64,000 nucleotides of DNA from Candidatus Stoquefichus massiliensis AP9. Lineage in GTDB: Bacteria > Bacillota_I > Bacilli_A > Erysipelotrichales > Coprobacillaceae. A program made the translations under genes and the position numbers. Shown here in pieces: positions 9,555 through 17,876 of the stretch. Below the pieces are notes generated by a model. It did not search any database. It had not been told where the DNA came from and saw only the letters and a list, made by a program, of their open reading frames with translations. How positions within the stretch are numbered: the first letter of the stretch is position 1; every line of letters starts with the position of its first letter. The stretch spans positions 51,527 through 115,526 of the forward strand of contig NZ_HG005284.1 of NCBI RefSeq assembly GCF_000455285.1, given 5' to 3'.

Positions 9555-10525
9555 TTTTTACTCTCCTCGTAAAATAATTTTAGTTTTAAATCTTCTAATT
9601 GAACTTGATCAATAAATACTTCATCATGATATTTACCAACTTGTTCTTTTCCCTCCAAAGTATAAAAAGATTGTTCAAAATCAATTTGATAATTCATTAA
9701 TATTTCAGCATATGCTGATATCTCTTCTAAAGATATATTCGTTGTAGTATCTTCATAAAGATAATAAAGTTTTTGAATAACCTGCTGAAAATCTGCTTTC
9801 AATAATTTTTTTAATTGAGTCATGTAAGCTTCAATATAAACTTTATGTTTCTTCATTCGAGCAGTATTAGAATAATCTTTATCAGTATCTCTAGTTCTTA
9901 AAAACTTCTCTGCATCTTTTGCTTTCAACTGTATGGTCTTTCCACTTTTCCATTGTTGATTCAAGTCTGTATAATCCTCAGATAATTGAATTGACAATGA
10001 TCCTACAACATTTTGGATAGTTTCCATTGAAGACATATTTATTGCTACATAATTAATAATTGGAATACCTCCAAACATACGAGAAACTGCATCAATTGCT
10101 AACATACAGCCATTATTTGATGACTTTCCATATGAATACGCCAAACCTAAATGTTGTTGTTTCCAACCAAGATCTTCACCAGATGCACTAAATATGCGTA
10201 TATCTGTCATCATATCTCTAGATAATGATATGATCTTCATAGTCATCTGTTTTTGGTTAAGAATAATAAGTTGAATCATATCTGATTGCCCTAATTCATC
10301 CATATTTTGAGAATCAATGCCCAAAAATAAAATCATTTTTAAATCAGTATTAAATTTATACTCTTGATTATTAACAGTGATATATTGATAATCATTCATT
10401 TCATCATGATTCATCTTCTCACTTTTCTTTTCACTGTTCATTGTCATAAATATAATTCCACCTGCCATACAGCATATTATAGATATAACAACAATAATCT
10501 TCTTATGATGAGTAATATTCACCAT
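9551..10525 (-). CDS. LytR-CpsA-Psr (LCP) family glycopolymer ligase
   Basis: The protein has one N-terminal membrane helix (KKIIVVISIICCMAGGIIFM) and an extracellular LCP domain (about 60-260) with conserved MILFLGIDSQ, SLSRDMMTDI and RTRDTDKDYSNTARMKKHK. These arginine and aspartate positions bind the polyprenyl pyrophosphate-linked glycan that LCP enzymes transfer to peptidoglycan. The start is uncertain: no good Shine-Dalgarno is present, and an in-frame TTG at 10561 and ATGs at 10537, 10531 and 10525 all overlap the BY-kinase gene, implying coupled translation. I favour 10525. Confidence 0.88.
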   Translation of the reverse strand: MVNITHHKKIIVVISIICCMAGGIIFMTMNSEKKSEKMNHDEMNDYQYITVNNQEYKFNTDLKMILFLGIDSQNMDELGQSDMIQLIILNQKQMTMKIISLSRDMMTDIRIFSASGEDLGWKQQHLGLAYSYGKSSNNGCMLAIDAVSRMFGGIPIINYVAINMSSMETIQNVVGSLSIQLSEDYTDLNQQWKSGKTIQLKAKDAEKFLRTRDTDKDYSNTARMKKHKVYIEAYMTQLKKLLKADFQQVIQKLYYLYEDTTTNISLEEISAYAEILMNYQIDFEQSFYTLEGKEQVGKYHDEVFIDQVQLEDLKLKLFYEESKK

Positions 10526-11174
10526 AACCATACTCATAATAATCAGTTTGATGCTTTTCAATACGATTTAAAACCGCTCCAACAACTCGACCACCATTAC
10601 GCTCCAATTCTTTTTTGACACGCTTACAGGTATGTTTCTTGACAAAATTATTACGAATAACCAAAACAATTCCATCAGCGACTCTTCCAATAATAGAAGC
10701 ATCTATTCCTGCACTCATTGGTGATGTATCAATAATAACAATATCAAATTCTTCTTTTAACGTTTGAATTAGACTATCAAATTTTGAACTTGTTAATAAT
10801 TCAGTTGGATTAGGTGGTATTTGACCTGCAAATATTACAAATAAATTTTCCTCACTCGTTTCATGTATAAATTCTTGACTCTGTTGACTCAAAAAATCAC
10901 TTAATCCTTTTGCCTTGACTTTCACTGTAAAGAACTTTCTTAAACTTGCCTTTCTTAAATCACAATCAATTAAAATAACTTTCTTTCCAATTTCAATATA
11001 ACTCTTTGCTAAATAAAATGCTGAAGTTGTTTTTCCTTCATTGGGTGTCGAACTTGTGATAGCAATAACCTGCAAATCTTTTGTATATAATAAGTTTGTC
11101 CGCAATGTATTAAACGATTCTAAAAGAAACTTATCTTCATGTAACTTCTTAATCTCTGCTTTTCCAAACTTCAT
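10503..11174 (-). CDS. cpsD: CpsD/CapB-type bacterial tyrosine kinase
   Basis: A 223-residue BY-kinase cytoplasmic domain with Walker A STPNEGKTT (about residues 41-49), Walker A' VILIDCDLR, Walker B IVIIDTSP, and a tyrosine-rich C-terminal tail (YYEYGYGEYY) that is the usual autophosphorylation cluster. In Firmicutes it works with a separate membrane activator, here the preceding Wzz-like gene whose stop overlaps its start by four bases, to control capsule or exopolysaccharide length and export. No glycosyltransferase, flippase or polymerase gene accompanies it in this operon. Confidence 0.93.
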   Translation of the reverse strand: MKFGKAEIKKLHEDKFLLESFNTLRTNLLYTKDLQVIAITSSTPNEGKTTSAFYLAKSYIEIGKKVILIDCDLRKASLRKFFTVKVKAKGLSDFLSQQSQEFIHETSEENLFVIFAGQIPPNPTELLTSSKFDSLIQTLKEEFDIVIIDTSPMSAGIDASIIGRVADGIVLVIRNNFVKKHTCKRVKKELERNGGRVVGAVLNRIEKHQTDYYEYGYGEYYSS

Positions 11175-11911
11175 TGAAACACCTTCTGACTTGCAATCTT
11201 ACGTGCATTTCTTTTTTCTCTTTGTATGACTTTACTTTCAACAACTCCAGCTAAAACAGGTATATTTAACGTTTTTTCAATATCCTCTGCTGAACAAATT
11301 CTATCATTGGTTATAAACTGAATAAACAATGCACAAATACTTATAAAACATCCTATCAATAATCCCATTAAGAAAACCATTTTAGGAGAAGTATTTACCT
11401 TATGATCATTGACAATAGCATTCTCAACTAAATAAGGCTGCTTTGAATCAATCTCTTTTATACTATCCATTCCATAATTTGCTAAAGTATCAGCTATCTT
11501 TTTAGAAATAATAGGATCATCAGTTGTCACTGTCATTTTTAATATTCTTGTATTTGTCGGATTAGAAATCTGAATATGTTGCCCTAAACTTAGATAATCC
11601 ATATCCAAGTCCAGCTTTTTAATAACCCTTTCCAATATAGGTCTGCTCTTTAAAATAATCTCATAATCATTCGTTAACTCTGACCCAATTTGTAAATCTT
11701 GTAACGAAACGGATGTCTTTGACCCTCTCATATAAATCATTGAACTCGCTTCATATTGTGGGACTTCAAATTTCCATAAATAAATACCAGCACAGAAAAT
11801 TCCAATCAATGCTCCAATCACTACAGCATACCAATAATGTCTTATATGTAGAAATAAAGCTTTTAAATCTATTTCAATTTCATCTTCATATTGATCAGAC
11901 TGTATATCCAT
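11171..11911 (-). CDS. cpsC: Wzz/CpsC-type polysaccharide co-polymerase, BY-kinase activator
   Basis: A 246-residue protein with two membrane helices: near residues 29-50 (YAVVIGALIGIFCAGIYLW) and 178-198 (MVFLMGLLIGCFISICALFI). They flank an extracellular domain with the Wzz-typical YEASSMIYM and the proline-containing NTSPKMVF before the second helix. The cytoplasmic C-terminus should activate the BY-kinase encoded next. AAGGGAAGTG precedes the ATG. Only 45 bases separate the start from the left recombination site at 11957, and no good promoter fits there, so expression probably depends on the neighbouring invertible segment. Confidence 0.88.
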   Translation of the reverse strand: MDIQSDQYEDEIEIDLKALFLHIRHYWYAVVIGALIGIFCAGIYLWKFEVPQYEASSMIYMRGSKTSVSLQDLQIGSELTNDYEIILKSRPILERVIKKLDLDMDYLSLGQHIQISNPTNTRILKMTVTTDDPIISKKIADTLANYGMDSIKEIDSKQPYLVENAIVNDHKVNTSPKMVFLMGLLIGCFISICALFIQFITNDRICSAEDIEKTLNIPVLAGVVESKVIQREKRNARKIASQKVFQ

Positions 11912-11956
11912 TATATCACTTCCCTTATTTTTTATAATTAATGAATAAACATGCCT

Positions 11957-11981
11957 TTCTTAGAGTATCCTACTCTAAGAA
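11957..11981 (-). repeat. Left inverted recombination site of the invertible cassette
   Basis: A 25-bp site with perfect 11-base arms (TTCTTAGAGTA and TACTCTAAGAA) around three bases. Read on the minus strand, its core TAGGATA and outer arms TTCTT/AAGAA match the plus-strand site at 13367-13391 at 21 of 25 positions. The dyad continues outward (ACATG on both sides after a two-base mismatch, 11947-11991), so it can also fold as a strong hairpin between the integrase stop and the cpsC-like start. It has a poor T-tail, so a terminator role is secondary. Confidence 0.75.
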
Positions 11982-12013
11982 AAACATGTTTTCTATTAAA
12001 GAATATATAAAAC

Positions 12014-13171
12014 TCAACTCATAGTGACGTTATTTTTGACGTTAATAAACTGATTGAACTTATTCATATTTTCTCTCTTTAAATCAAAGGTTGGATGAAC
12101 ATATTTATTAAGTGTAATATTGACATTTGCATGTCCAAGTATTTCACTCAAGCATTTAACATCAAAGCCCAACTCAATACATTGTGTTGCAAATGTATGT
12201 CTTAGAGTATGAAAATGAATATTTTCTATATGATTTATGTTCATGAAAGTTTTAAATTTATACTCAAGGCAACGTGGTTCTATATATTGTTGATTTTTTC
12301 CTGTTAAAAAGTATTCATTATGATGACATTCAAATGGTTTTAATAATGATATAAGGTACTGGGGAATAGGAATTTTCCTAATAGAACATTCACTTTTAGG
12401 CATTGTCATGATAACTTTCGTTTTTGTTTGAGATAAAGTATCTTTTGTTTGAATTCTTTGCATTGTCCACATAACATAAAGTTCACCTTCATTAAGATGA
12501 ATATCATCCCATCTCATTGCACACAATTCACCTATTCTTATACCAGTAGATAAAGCTAAAAGTATTCCTAAATTAATAAGATTTTGATTTTCTAAAATAT
12601 AAGTATATAATCTTCTCATTTCTTGATGATTAAGAATTCTCATTTTAACTTCATTATGTTGTTTAACAGTAATTTGATGAAAATCGAAACAAACATCTCC
12701 ATAATGATACTCAATATACTTCATAATATTTTTAAAGACAGAAAGAATATCAGAAACTGTCTTCGTAGACAATCCTTCACCTTTTTTAGAGCCTTTTGCT
12801 AAAAGTTCTTGAATATAACAATAAACACATTGTGTTGTCATATATTTTAATTTAATTTTACCTAAATAAGGAACAATATGTAGTGTAACAACATTATAAT
12901 ATTTTATATAACTTGACTCTTTCACATACTTCTTGTGAGCATTTAGCCATTCTTTACAGAATAAGGAAAACGGATATTCATTATACTGATGACCATAAAT
13001 ATTTAAAGTTATTTCTTTCTTACATTCTCCTAATTTTCTTTTCACCTCACTATAACTTGATGCATAAACTGACTTATACTTTGCTTTTCCAGAGATACTT
13101 CTTGATACGATAAAACGCCCTTCCCATCTTCCATCCTTCCTCTTATATATATTTTCTCCACGTCTTGGCAT
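12014..13171 (-). CDS. Tyrosine recombinase/integrase, proposed promoter invertase
   Basis: A 385-residue integrase. An N-terminal arm-type DNA-binding region (residues 1-55, PRRGENIYKRKDGRWEGRF) is followed by a SAM-like core-binding domain (about 65-165) and a catalytic domain. The catalytic residues are visible: Arg in STGIRIGELCAMRWDD, HTLRH, His in LGHANVNITLNKY, and the final Tyr. It appears intact and close in layout to Tn916/phage-type integrases. AAAGGAGG precedes the ATG at 13171; an upstream in-frame start at 13243 is unlikely. The gene lies between two inverted copies of a 25-bp core site and next to a surface-polysaccharide operon, with no excisionase or mobilisation genes, which points to site-specific inversion rather than mobility. 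Confidence 0.9.
   Translation of the reverse strand: MPRRGENIYKRKDGRWEGRFIVSRSISGKAKYKSVYASSYSEVKRKLGECKKEITLNIYGHQYNEYPFSLFCKEWLNAHKKYVKESSYIKYYNVVTLHIVPYLGKIKLKYMTTQCVYCYIQELLAKGSKKGEGLSTKTVSDILSVFKNIMKYIEYHYGDVCFDFHQITVKQHNEVKMRILNHQEMRRLYTYILENQNLINLGILLALSTGIRIGELCAMRWDDIHLNEGELYVMWTMQRIQTKDTLSQTKTKVIMTMPKSECSIRKIPIPQYLISLLKPFECHHNEYFLTGKNQQYIEPRCLEYKFKTFMNINHIENIHFHTLRHTFATQCIELGFDVKCLSEILGHANVNITLNKYVHPTFDLKRENMNKFNQFINVKNNVTMS
12025..12041 (+). repeat. Direct repeats TGACG-N7-TGACG, proposed integrase arm site (left)
   Basis: TGACG occurs twice with a 12-base period at the 3' end of the integrase gene, followed by TTAATAA. The same arrangement (TGACG-N7-TGACG, then GTAATTA) recurs upstream of the gene at 13192. 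Paired short direct repeats inside the core sites resemble the arm-type sites of Tn916/lambda-class integrases. Confidence 0.5.
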
Positions 13172-13191
13172 GAATATGCCTCCTTTCTTTA

Positions 13192-13208
13192 TGACGACAA
13201 TATTGACG
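13192..13208 (+). repeat. Direct repeats TGACG-N7-TGACG, proposed integrase arm site (right)
   Basis: Second copy of the 12-base-period TGACG pair, 21 bases upstream of the integrase start and next to its promoter. Binding here could autoregulate the integrase as well as build the synaptic complex. Confidence 0.5.
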
Positions 13209-13214
13209 GTAATT

Positions 13215-13243
13215 ATTCTATAATCAGCAAAATGAAGTTTCAA
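13215..13243 (-). promoter_or_regulatory. Integrase promoter
   Basis: Minus-strand TTGAAA, 17-base spacer, TAGAAT, placed about 45 bases upstream of the integrase start. It would be carried along by inversion of the cassette, so the integrase is made in both orientations. Confidence 0.7.
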
Positions 13244-13289
13244 TATATAAAATATATCTGACTTTTCATTTTTATTTTGTATATTACCC

Positions 13290-13318
13290 TTGACAAATTG
13301 CCATATATTGCATAGAAT
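13290..13318 (+). promoter_or_regulatory. Outward-facing promoter of the invertible cassette
   Basis: Plus-strand TTGACA, exactly 17 bases, TAGAAT: a near-consensus sigma-A promoter divergent from the integrase. As drawn it fires right across the site at 13367 into a strong terminator at 13413, with no plus-strand gene in between. If the segment 11969-13379 inverts, it would point left at cpsC, giving a leader of about 111 nt. Confidence 0.75.
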
Positions 13319-13366
13319 AAAATAAATAATTGATGAATTTCTATATAAGACGACTTAAATTAGTCT

Positions 13367-13391
13367 TCTTATATTAGGATACTTCAAGAAA
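13367..13391 (+). repeat. Right inverted recombination site of the invertible cassette
   Basis: A 25-bp site with outer arms TTCTT and AAGAA and central TAGGATACT. It is identical at 21 of 25 positions to the reverse complement of 11957-11981. The asymmetric TAGGATA centre is the likely strand-exchange region; its opposite orientation at the two ends predicts inversion, not excision. Confidence 0.75.
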
Positions 13392-13412
13392 CAAATCATT
13401 TCTAAAATAAAA

Positions 13413-13472
13413 AAACTGTTATCATTCAATAACTTTATGTTAATGATGTTAACAGTTTTATTTTATATTTTT
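13413..13472. terminator. Bidirectional terminator right of the cassette
   Basis: Arms AAAACTGTTA and TAACAGTTTT, extended by TCATT/AATGA, are followed by T-rich runs on both strands. It ends the GH1 transcript from the right and blocks the outward promoter at 13290 from the left. No gene is seen in 13392-13547. Confidence 0.8.
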
Positions 13473-13547
13473 TATGCTCTTAGTAAGTGACAATCGCTTT
13501 TAGACTGAATCCTATCAATAGAACTAACTTGAATTCCTTACATTCCC

Positions 13548-15023
<1,476 letters not shown>

Positions 15024-15071
15024 CTATTATTAAACTACAAACGAACATAAAAAACTATATATCATGATGTG

Positions 15072-15113
15072 AAAAAAAAGACTTTTCGATTTTTTATATC
15101 AATCTCAGTCTTT
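15072..15113 (-). terminator. Terminator of rpiR-like gene
   Basis: Seven-base arms AAAGACT/AGTCTTT with a long loop and an eight-base T-run on the minus strand, between the RpiR gene and the GH1 gene. This suggests the two can be transcribed separately. Confidence 0.6.
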
Positions 15114-15130
15114 ATGCGAAATATCATTTC

Positions 15131-16012
15131 TTATTCTTCTTTTAAAATATCAGTCAAAGCAATCTTATTGCTTTCAACCATATGAGATAATTCTTTTTTC
15201 TTTATAAAATTATTCTCATAATCAAGTGCAAAATAACAAGAATATAATATATCTAAAATCAATTTAATGGATGTTTCATTGCTAAATCCAGCAATCTTAC
15301 TATACATTTTTTCTTTGGTTGTAATAGTGACGGTCACATCGGCACGACTTCTTAAATAAGATTGACCTAATGATGTTATTGCAATAATTGGAATATGTTT
15401 AGATTTATACATATCTATCATATTCTTAATAAGTGGCAAGCCTCCACTATAAGAAACAATAATCGCCATATCATCTTTATCTATTAATGCACTTGTATAT
15501 AAATACTCTTGTTCTAATTGACTTATCAGAACACGTTTTCCAATCCTAGACATCTTCAATGCAAAGTTATCTCCTAATAAATGTGAAAAACTCACACCAC
15601 AAAAATGAATTGTCTTTGATGACTTCATCATATTTAAAGCCACTCTTAATGTATCATGATCAATTAAAGAAACTGTATCATCTATTGTTTCTTTTTCTAA
15701 AGCTGCTATTTTATGAGTAATAGACATAATATTATCAGATGCTTCAAAAGGTCTATTAGCATCTATTTGCTGAACATGTGAATTGAGATATTCCAATTCC
15801 TTTAGATAAGCTTCTTTTAACTCAACGAAACCTTGAAATCCTAACTTCTTTGAAACTCTAATCAAAACAGCAGGCGAAGTATATGTATATCTTGCTATAT
15901 CTTGAATAGTCATATCTTCTAAATGTTCTTTTTCCTTTAACATGAAATCAATAATTGCTTGTTGTGAAGGAGATAAATCTTTGATATTTTTCATTAATTC
16001 TACAGTGAGCAT
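15131..16012 (-). CDS. MurR/RpiR family transcriptional regulator (1)
   Basis: A 293-residue regulator with an N-terminal HTH_6 domain (about 1-75; PSQQAIIDFMLKEKEHLEDM, TYTSPAVLIRVSKKLGFQGF) and a C-terminal SIS sugar-phosphate-binding domain (about 105-250; IHFCGVSFSHLLGDNFALKM, AIIVSYSGGLPLIKNMIDMY). Such proteins sense phosphosugars and control sugar-use genes. It sits upstream of the GH1 gene on the same strand, making 6-phospho-beta-glucoside metabolism its likely target. TTAGGAGAA precedes the ATG. Confidence 0.92.
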   Translation of the reverse strand: MLTVELMKNIKDLSPSQQAIIDFMLKEKEHLEDMTIQDIARYTYTSPAVLIRVSKKLGFQGFVELKEAYLKELEYLNSHVQQIDANRPFEASDNIMSITHKIAALEKETIDDTVSLIDHDTLRVALNMMKSSKTIHFCGVSFSHLLGDNFALKMSRIGKRVLISQLEQEYLYTSALIDKDDMAIIVSYSGGLPLIKNMIDMYKSKHIPIIAITSLGQSYLRSRADVTVTITTKEKMYSKIAGFSNETSIKLILDILYSCYFALDYENNFIKKKELSHMVESNKIALTDILKEE

Positions 16013-16039
16013 ATATTATTCTCCTAATATCTTAATTTT

Positions 16040-16486
16040 TTATTTATGAGTGATTTTAGCATCAATTGTATAATCTAGTGGTATGTCTTTTTGATAATCT
16101 TCAGTTTGTCCGTCCATTGTTGTTACAATTCCAGAATAGTGAAGTATAAGCAAATCATCAGTTGACTCAATATTCAGCTTAATATCTGATGTTTTATAAC
16201 TATCTTTGATATATGTACAAATAAATTCATGTTGCATAACAAGATTACTCCCTTTCATCTCAATAGATGCAGCTGGTGCAGCAATTCCATTTGATGTAAT
16301 TGATATATGTGGAGCTTCCATCTCAATTCCTTCTTTACCTGTCGGACCATCACTGATTACGATTTGAAAATCAGGATGATAGGAGCACCAATAATAATAA
16401 CCACTAAATCCACAAATCAATACTACAACTACAACAATCATAATCAAATATAATTTCTTTACTTTAATAACAACATAATCGCTCAT
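16040..16486 (-). CDS. Small membrane-anchored hypothetical protein
   Basis: A protein of about 148 residues with one N-terminal membrane helix (LYLIMIVVVVVLICGFSGYYYW) and an extracellular region with weak beta-strand character. I do not recognise a family. The ATG at 16486 follows GAGGGTGAAAC; the open frame extends to 16537 but lacks a better start. It may be co-transcribed with the RpiR gene, 27 bases downstream. Confidence 0.6.
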   Translation of the reverse strand: MSDYVVIKVKKLYLIMIVVVVVLICGFSGYYYWCSYHPDFQIVISDGPTGKEGIEMEAPHISITSNGIAAPAASIEMKGSNLVMQHEFICTYIKDSYKTSDIKLNIESTDDLLILHYSGIVTTMDGQTEDYQKDIPLDYTIDAKITHK

Positions 16487-16537
16487 TGTTTCACCCTCAT
16501 TTCCATTCATCTTTCTTCTATTTATTATATATAACAT

Positions 16538-16845
16538 TTTTATAAAAAGGAAGAACTATCACTTATCCAAAAAAAACAGTTCATTTTTATTGAATTAAAT
16601 ATTATCTTCAATTATTAACATAAACAACTCTGTTTATTTAAACAATGATAAATACAATGAATATCTTTCTCAATAATCACTTTTTTTCATATTTTTTGTT
16701 GATTCAAGAATATATAATTCCAGAATAGTCTTCCATATTTTTGATTGTACCTAGTGTATAATAACCAAGCAGCGATTTTAATATTTATTTAAAATTGAAA
16801 GTCATTAATATTTTCATCCATTCTTAGCATAAATTATGATAACAA
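16538..16845. other. AT-rich intergenic region, no gene seen
   Basis: About 300 bases between the membrane protein start and the tRNA terminator. Reading both strands I find no frame with a Shine-Dalgarno and no clear hairpin with a T-tail; it presumably holds the promoter of the 16486 gene. Confidence 0.5.
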
Positions 16846-16873
16846 ACAAAAAAACCTTGATTAATTCAAGGTT
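16846..16873 (-). terminator. Terminator of the tRNA operon
   Basis: Perfect eight-base arms AACCTTGA/TCAAGGTT with a five-base loop and a seven-base T-run on the minus strand, ten bases after the CCA end of tRNA-Leu. Confidence 0.9.
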
Positions 16874-16882
16874 ATTGTCTAT

Positions 16883-16965
16883 TGGTGCGGATGACAGGAC
16901 TTGAACCTGCACGCCGAAGCACTAGATCCTAAGTCTAGCGTGTCTGCCAGTTTCACCACATCCGC
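16883..16965 (-). tRNA. tRNA-Leu(TAG)
   Basis: 83 nt including an encoded CCA. Acceptor GCGGATG/CATCCGC, anticodon stem CTAGA/TCTAG with loop CTTAGGA giving anticodon TAG, a short variable arm as in class II tRNAs, and a GGTTCAAGTCC T-arm. Last gene of a six-tRNA operon. Confidence 0.97.
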
Positions 16966-16979
16966 AGCATATATTAAAA

Positions 16980-17055
16980 TGGTGACCCGCAGGCGACTCG
17001 AACGCCTGACCCTCTGATTAAAAGTCAGATGCTCTACCGACTGAGCTAGCGGGTC
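16980..17055 (-). tRNA. tRNA-Lys(TTT)
   Basis: 76 nt with encoded CCA. Acceptor GACCCGC/GCGGGTC and anticodon loop CTTTTAA with anticodon TTT. Confidence 0.97.
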
Positions 17056-17060
17056 AAATC

Positions 17061-17136
<76 letters not shown>

Positions 17137-17150
17137 TTATAAATAAAAAA

Positions 17151-17226
17151 TGGTGGAGGTTAACGGGCTCGAACCGCTGACCCTCTGCTTGTAAGGCAGA
17201 TGCTCTCCCAACTGAGCTAAACCTCC
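17151..17226 (-). tRNA. tRNA-Val(TAC)
   Basis: 76 nt with encoded CCA. Acceptor GGAGGTT/AACCTCC and anticodon loop CTTACAA with anticodon TAC. Confidence 0.97.
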
Positions 17227-17232
17227 AAAAAA

Positions 17233-17308
17233 TGGTGACCTGTACGGGATTCGAACCCGTGAATGCATGCGTGAAAGGCATGTGAGTTAACCGTTTCTCC
17301 AACAGGCC
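17233..17308 (-). tRNA. tRNA-Glu(TTC)
   Basis: 76 nt with encoded CCA. Acceptor GGCCTGT/ACAGGTC (one G-T pair) and anticodon loop CTTTCAC with anticodon TTC. Confidence 0.97.
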
Positions 17309-17315
17309 ACAAAAA

Positions 17316-17391
17316 TGGCGCTTGAAGTAGGACTCGAACCTACGACCGATCGGTTAACAGCCGATTGCTCTACCAACTGAGCTATTCAAGC
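17316..17391 (-). tRNA. tRNA-Asn(GTT)
   Basis: 76 nt with encoded CCA and discriminator G. Acceptor GCTTGAA/TTCAAGC and anticodon loop CTGTTAA with anticodon GTT. First gene of the tRNA operon. Confidence 0.97.
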
Positions 17392-17410
17392 ATCTCGTTT
17401 GTGCTTAAAT

Positions 17411-17439
17411 ATATTATCATATCATTAAGATTATTGCAA
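17411..17439 (-). promoter_or_regulatory. Promoter of the tRNA operon
   Basis: Minus-strand TTGCAA, 17-base spacer, TAATAT, ending 20 bases before tRNA-Asn. Confidence 0.8.
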
Positions 17440-17476
17440 GTCTTTTTATAAAAAAAAAGAAGCCATTTTTTGACTT

Positions 17477-17818
17477 CTATACATATTCTCCATTTTTACC
17501 CCAATGATCATATTCTTGAATTGATATATATTGTTGAGAAACAGGTATTTTTGTAATACTTTCTACTTCTTTCATAAGTTTTTCTACAAACTCTTTTTTA
17601 TATGCATAATCAATTTCATGAAAGAGTTGACATTCTATTTTCATACAGTCAATTTCCTTTCCTTTAAAATACATAACCTGATTATCTTCAATATGAATCA
17701 TTAGATTCTCTTCTTTTTTGTTCGGTAAAATTGAGATCAATTTTCCAGCACTGTTTTTCAATGCTTTCTCTTGATTTAATGTTAATGTTTTTGTAGTTGT
17801 AAATGTTATAAATGGCAT
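17477..17818 (-). CDS. MIF-like tautomerase superfamily protein
   Basis: A 113-residue protein starting Met-Pro, so the mature N-terminal proline would be the catalytic base of the macrophage migration inhibitory factor/tautomerase fold. The length (MIF is about 115) and pattern fit: MPFITFTTTKTLT at the start, a middle MIHIEDNQVMYFKG corresponding to the MIF strand, a helix FVEKLMKEVESITKI, and the C-terminal QYISIQEYDHWGKNG resembling MIF's YINYYDM...WNN end. Predicted activity is keto-enol tautomerisation of phenylpyruvate-like substrates. GGGAGGAAT precedes the ATG. Bacterial MIF homologues are sporadic, so this is worth a structural check. Confidence 0.72.
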   Translation of the reverse strand: MPFITFTTTKTLTLNQEKALKNSAGKLISILPNKKEENLMIHIEDNQVMYFKGKEIDCMKIECQLFHEIDYAYKKEFVEKLMKEVESITKIPVSQQYISIQEYDHWGKNGEYV

Positions 17819-17876
17819 TTTTTATTCCTCCCGACTTTCTATTATATGTTATATTTATTGAAAAATATGACGAACT

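Noticed and set aside
11947..11991. Hairpin left of the integrase as a simple rho-independent terminator only
   Set aside because: The downstream T-tract is poor and the sequence recurs, inverted, at 13367, which a plain terminator would not explain.
12014..13391. Remnant of an integrative element or prophage
   Set aside because: There are no excisionase, replication or mobilisation genes, the flanking sites are inverted rather than direct, and the integrase is intact.
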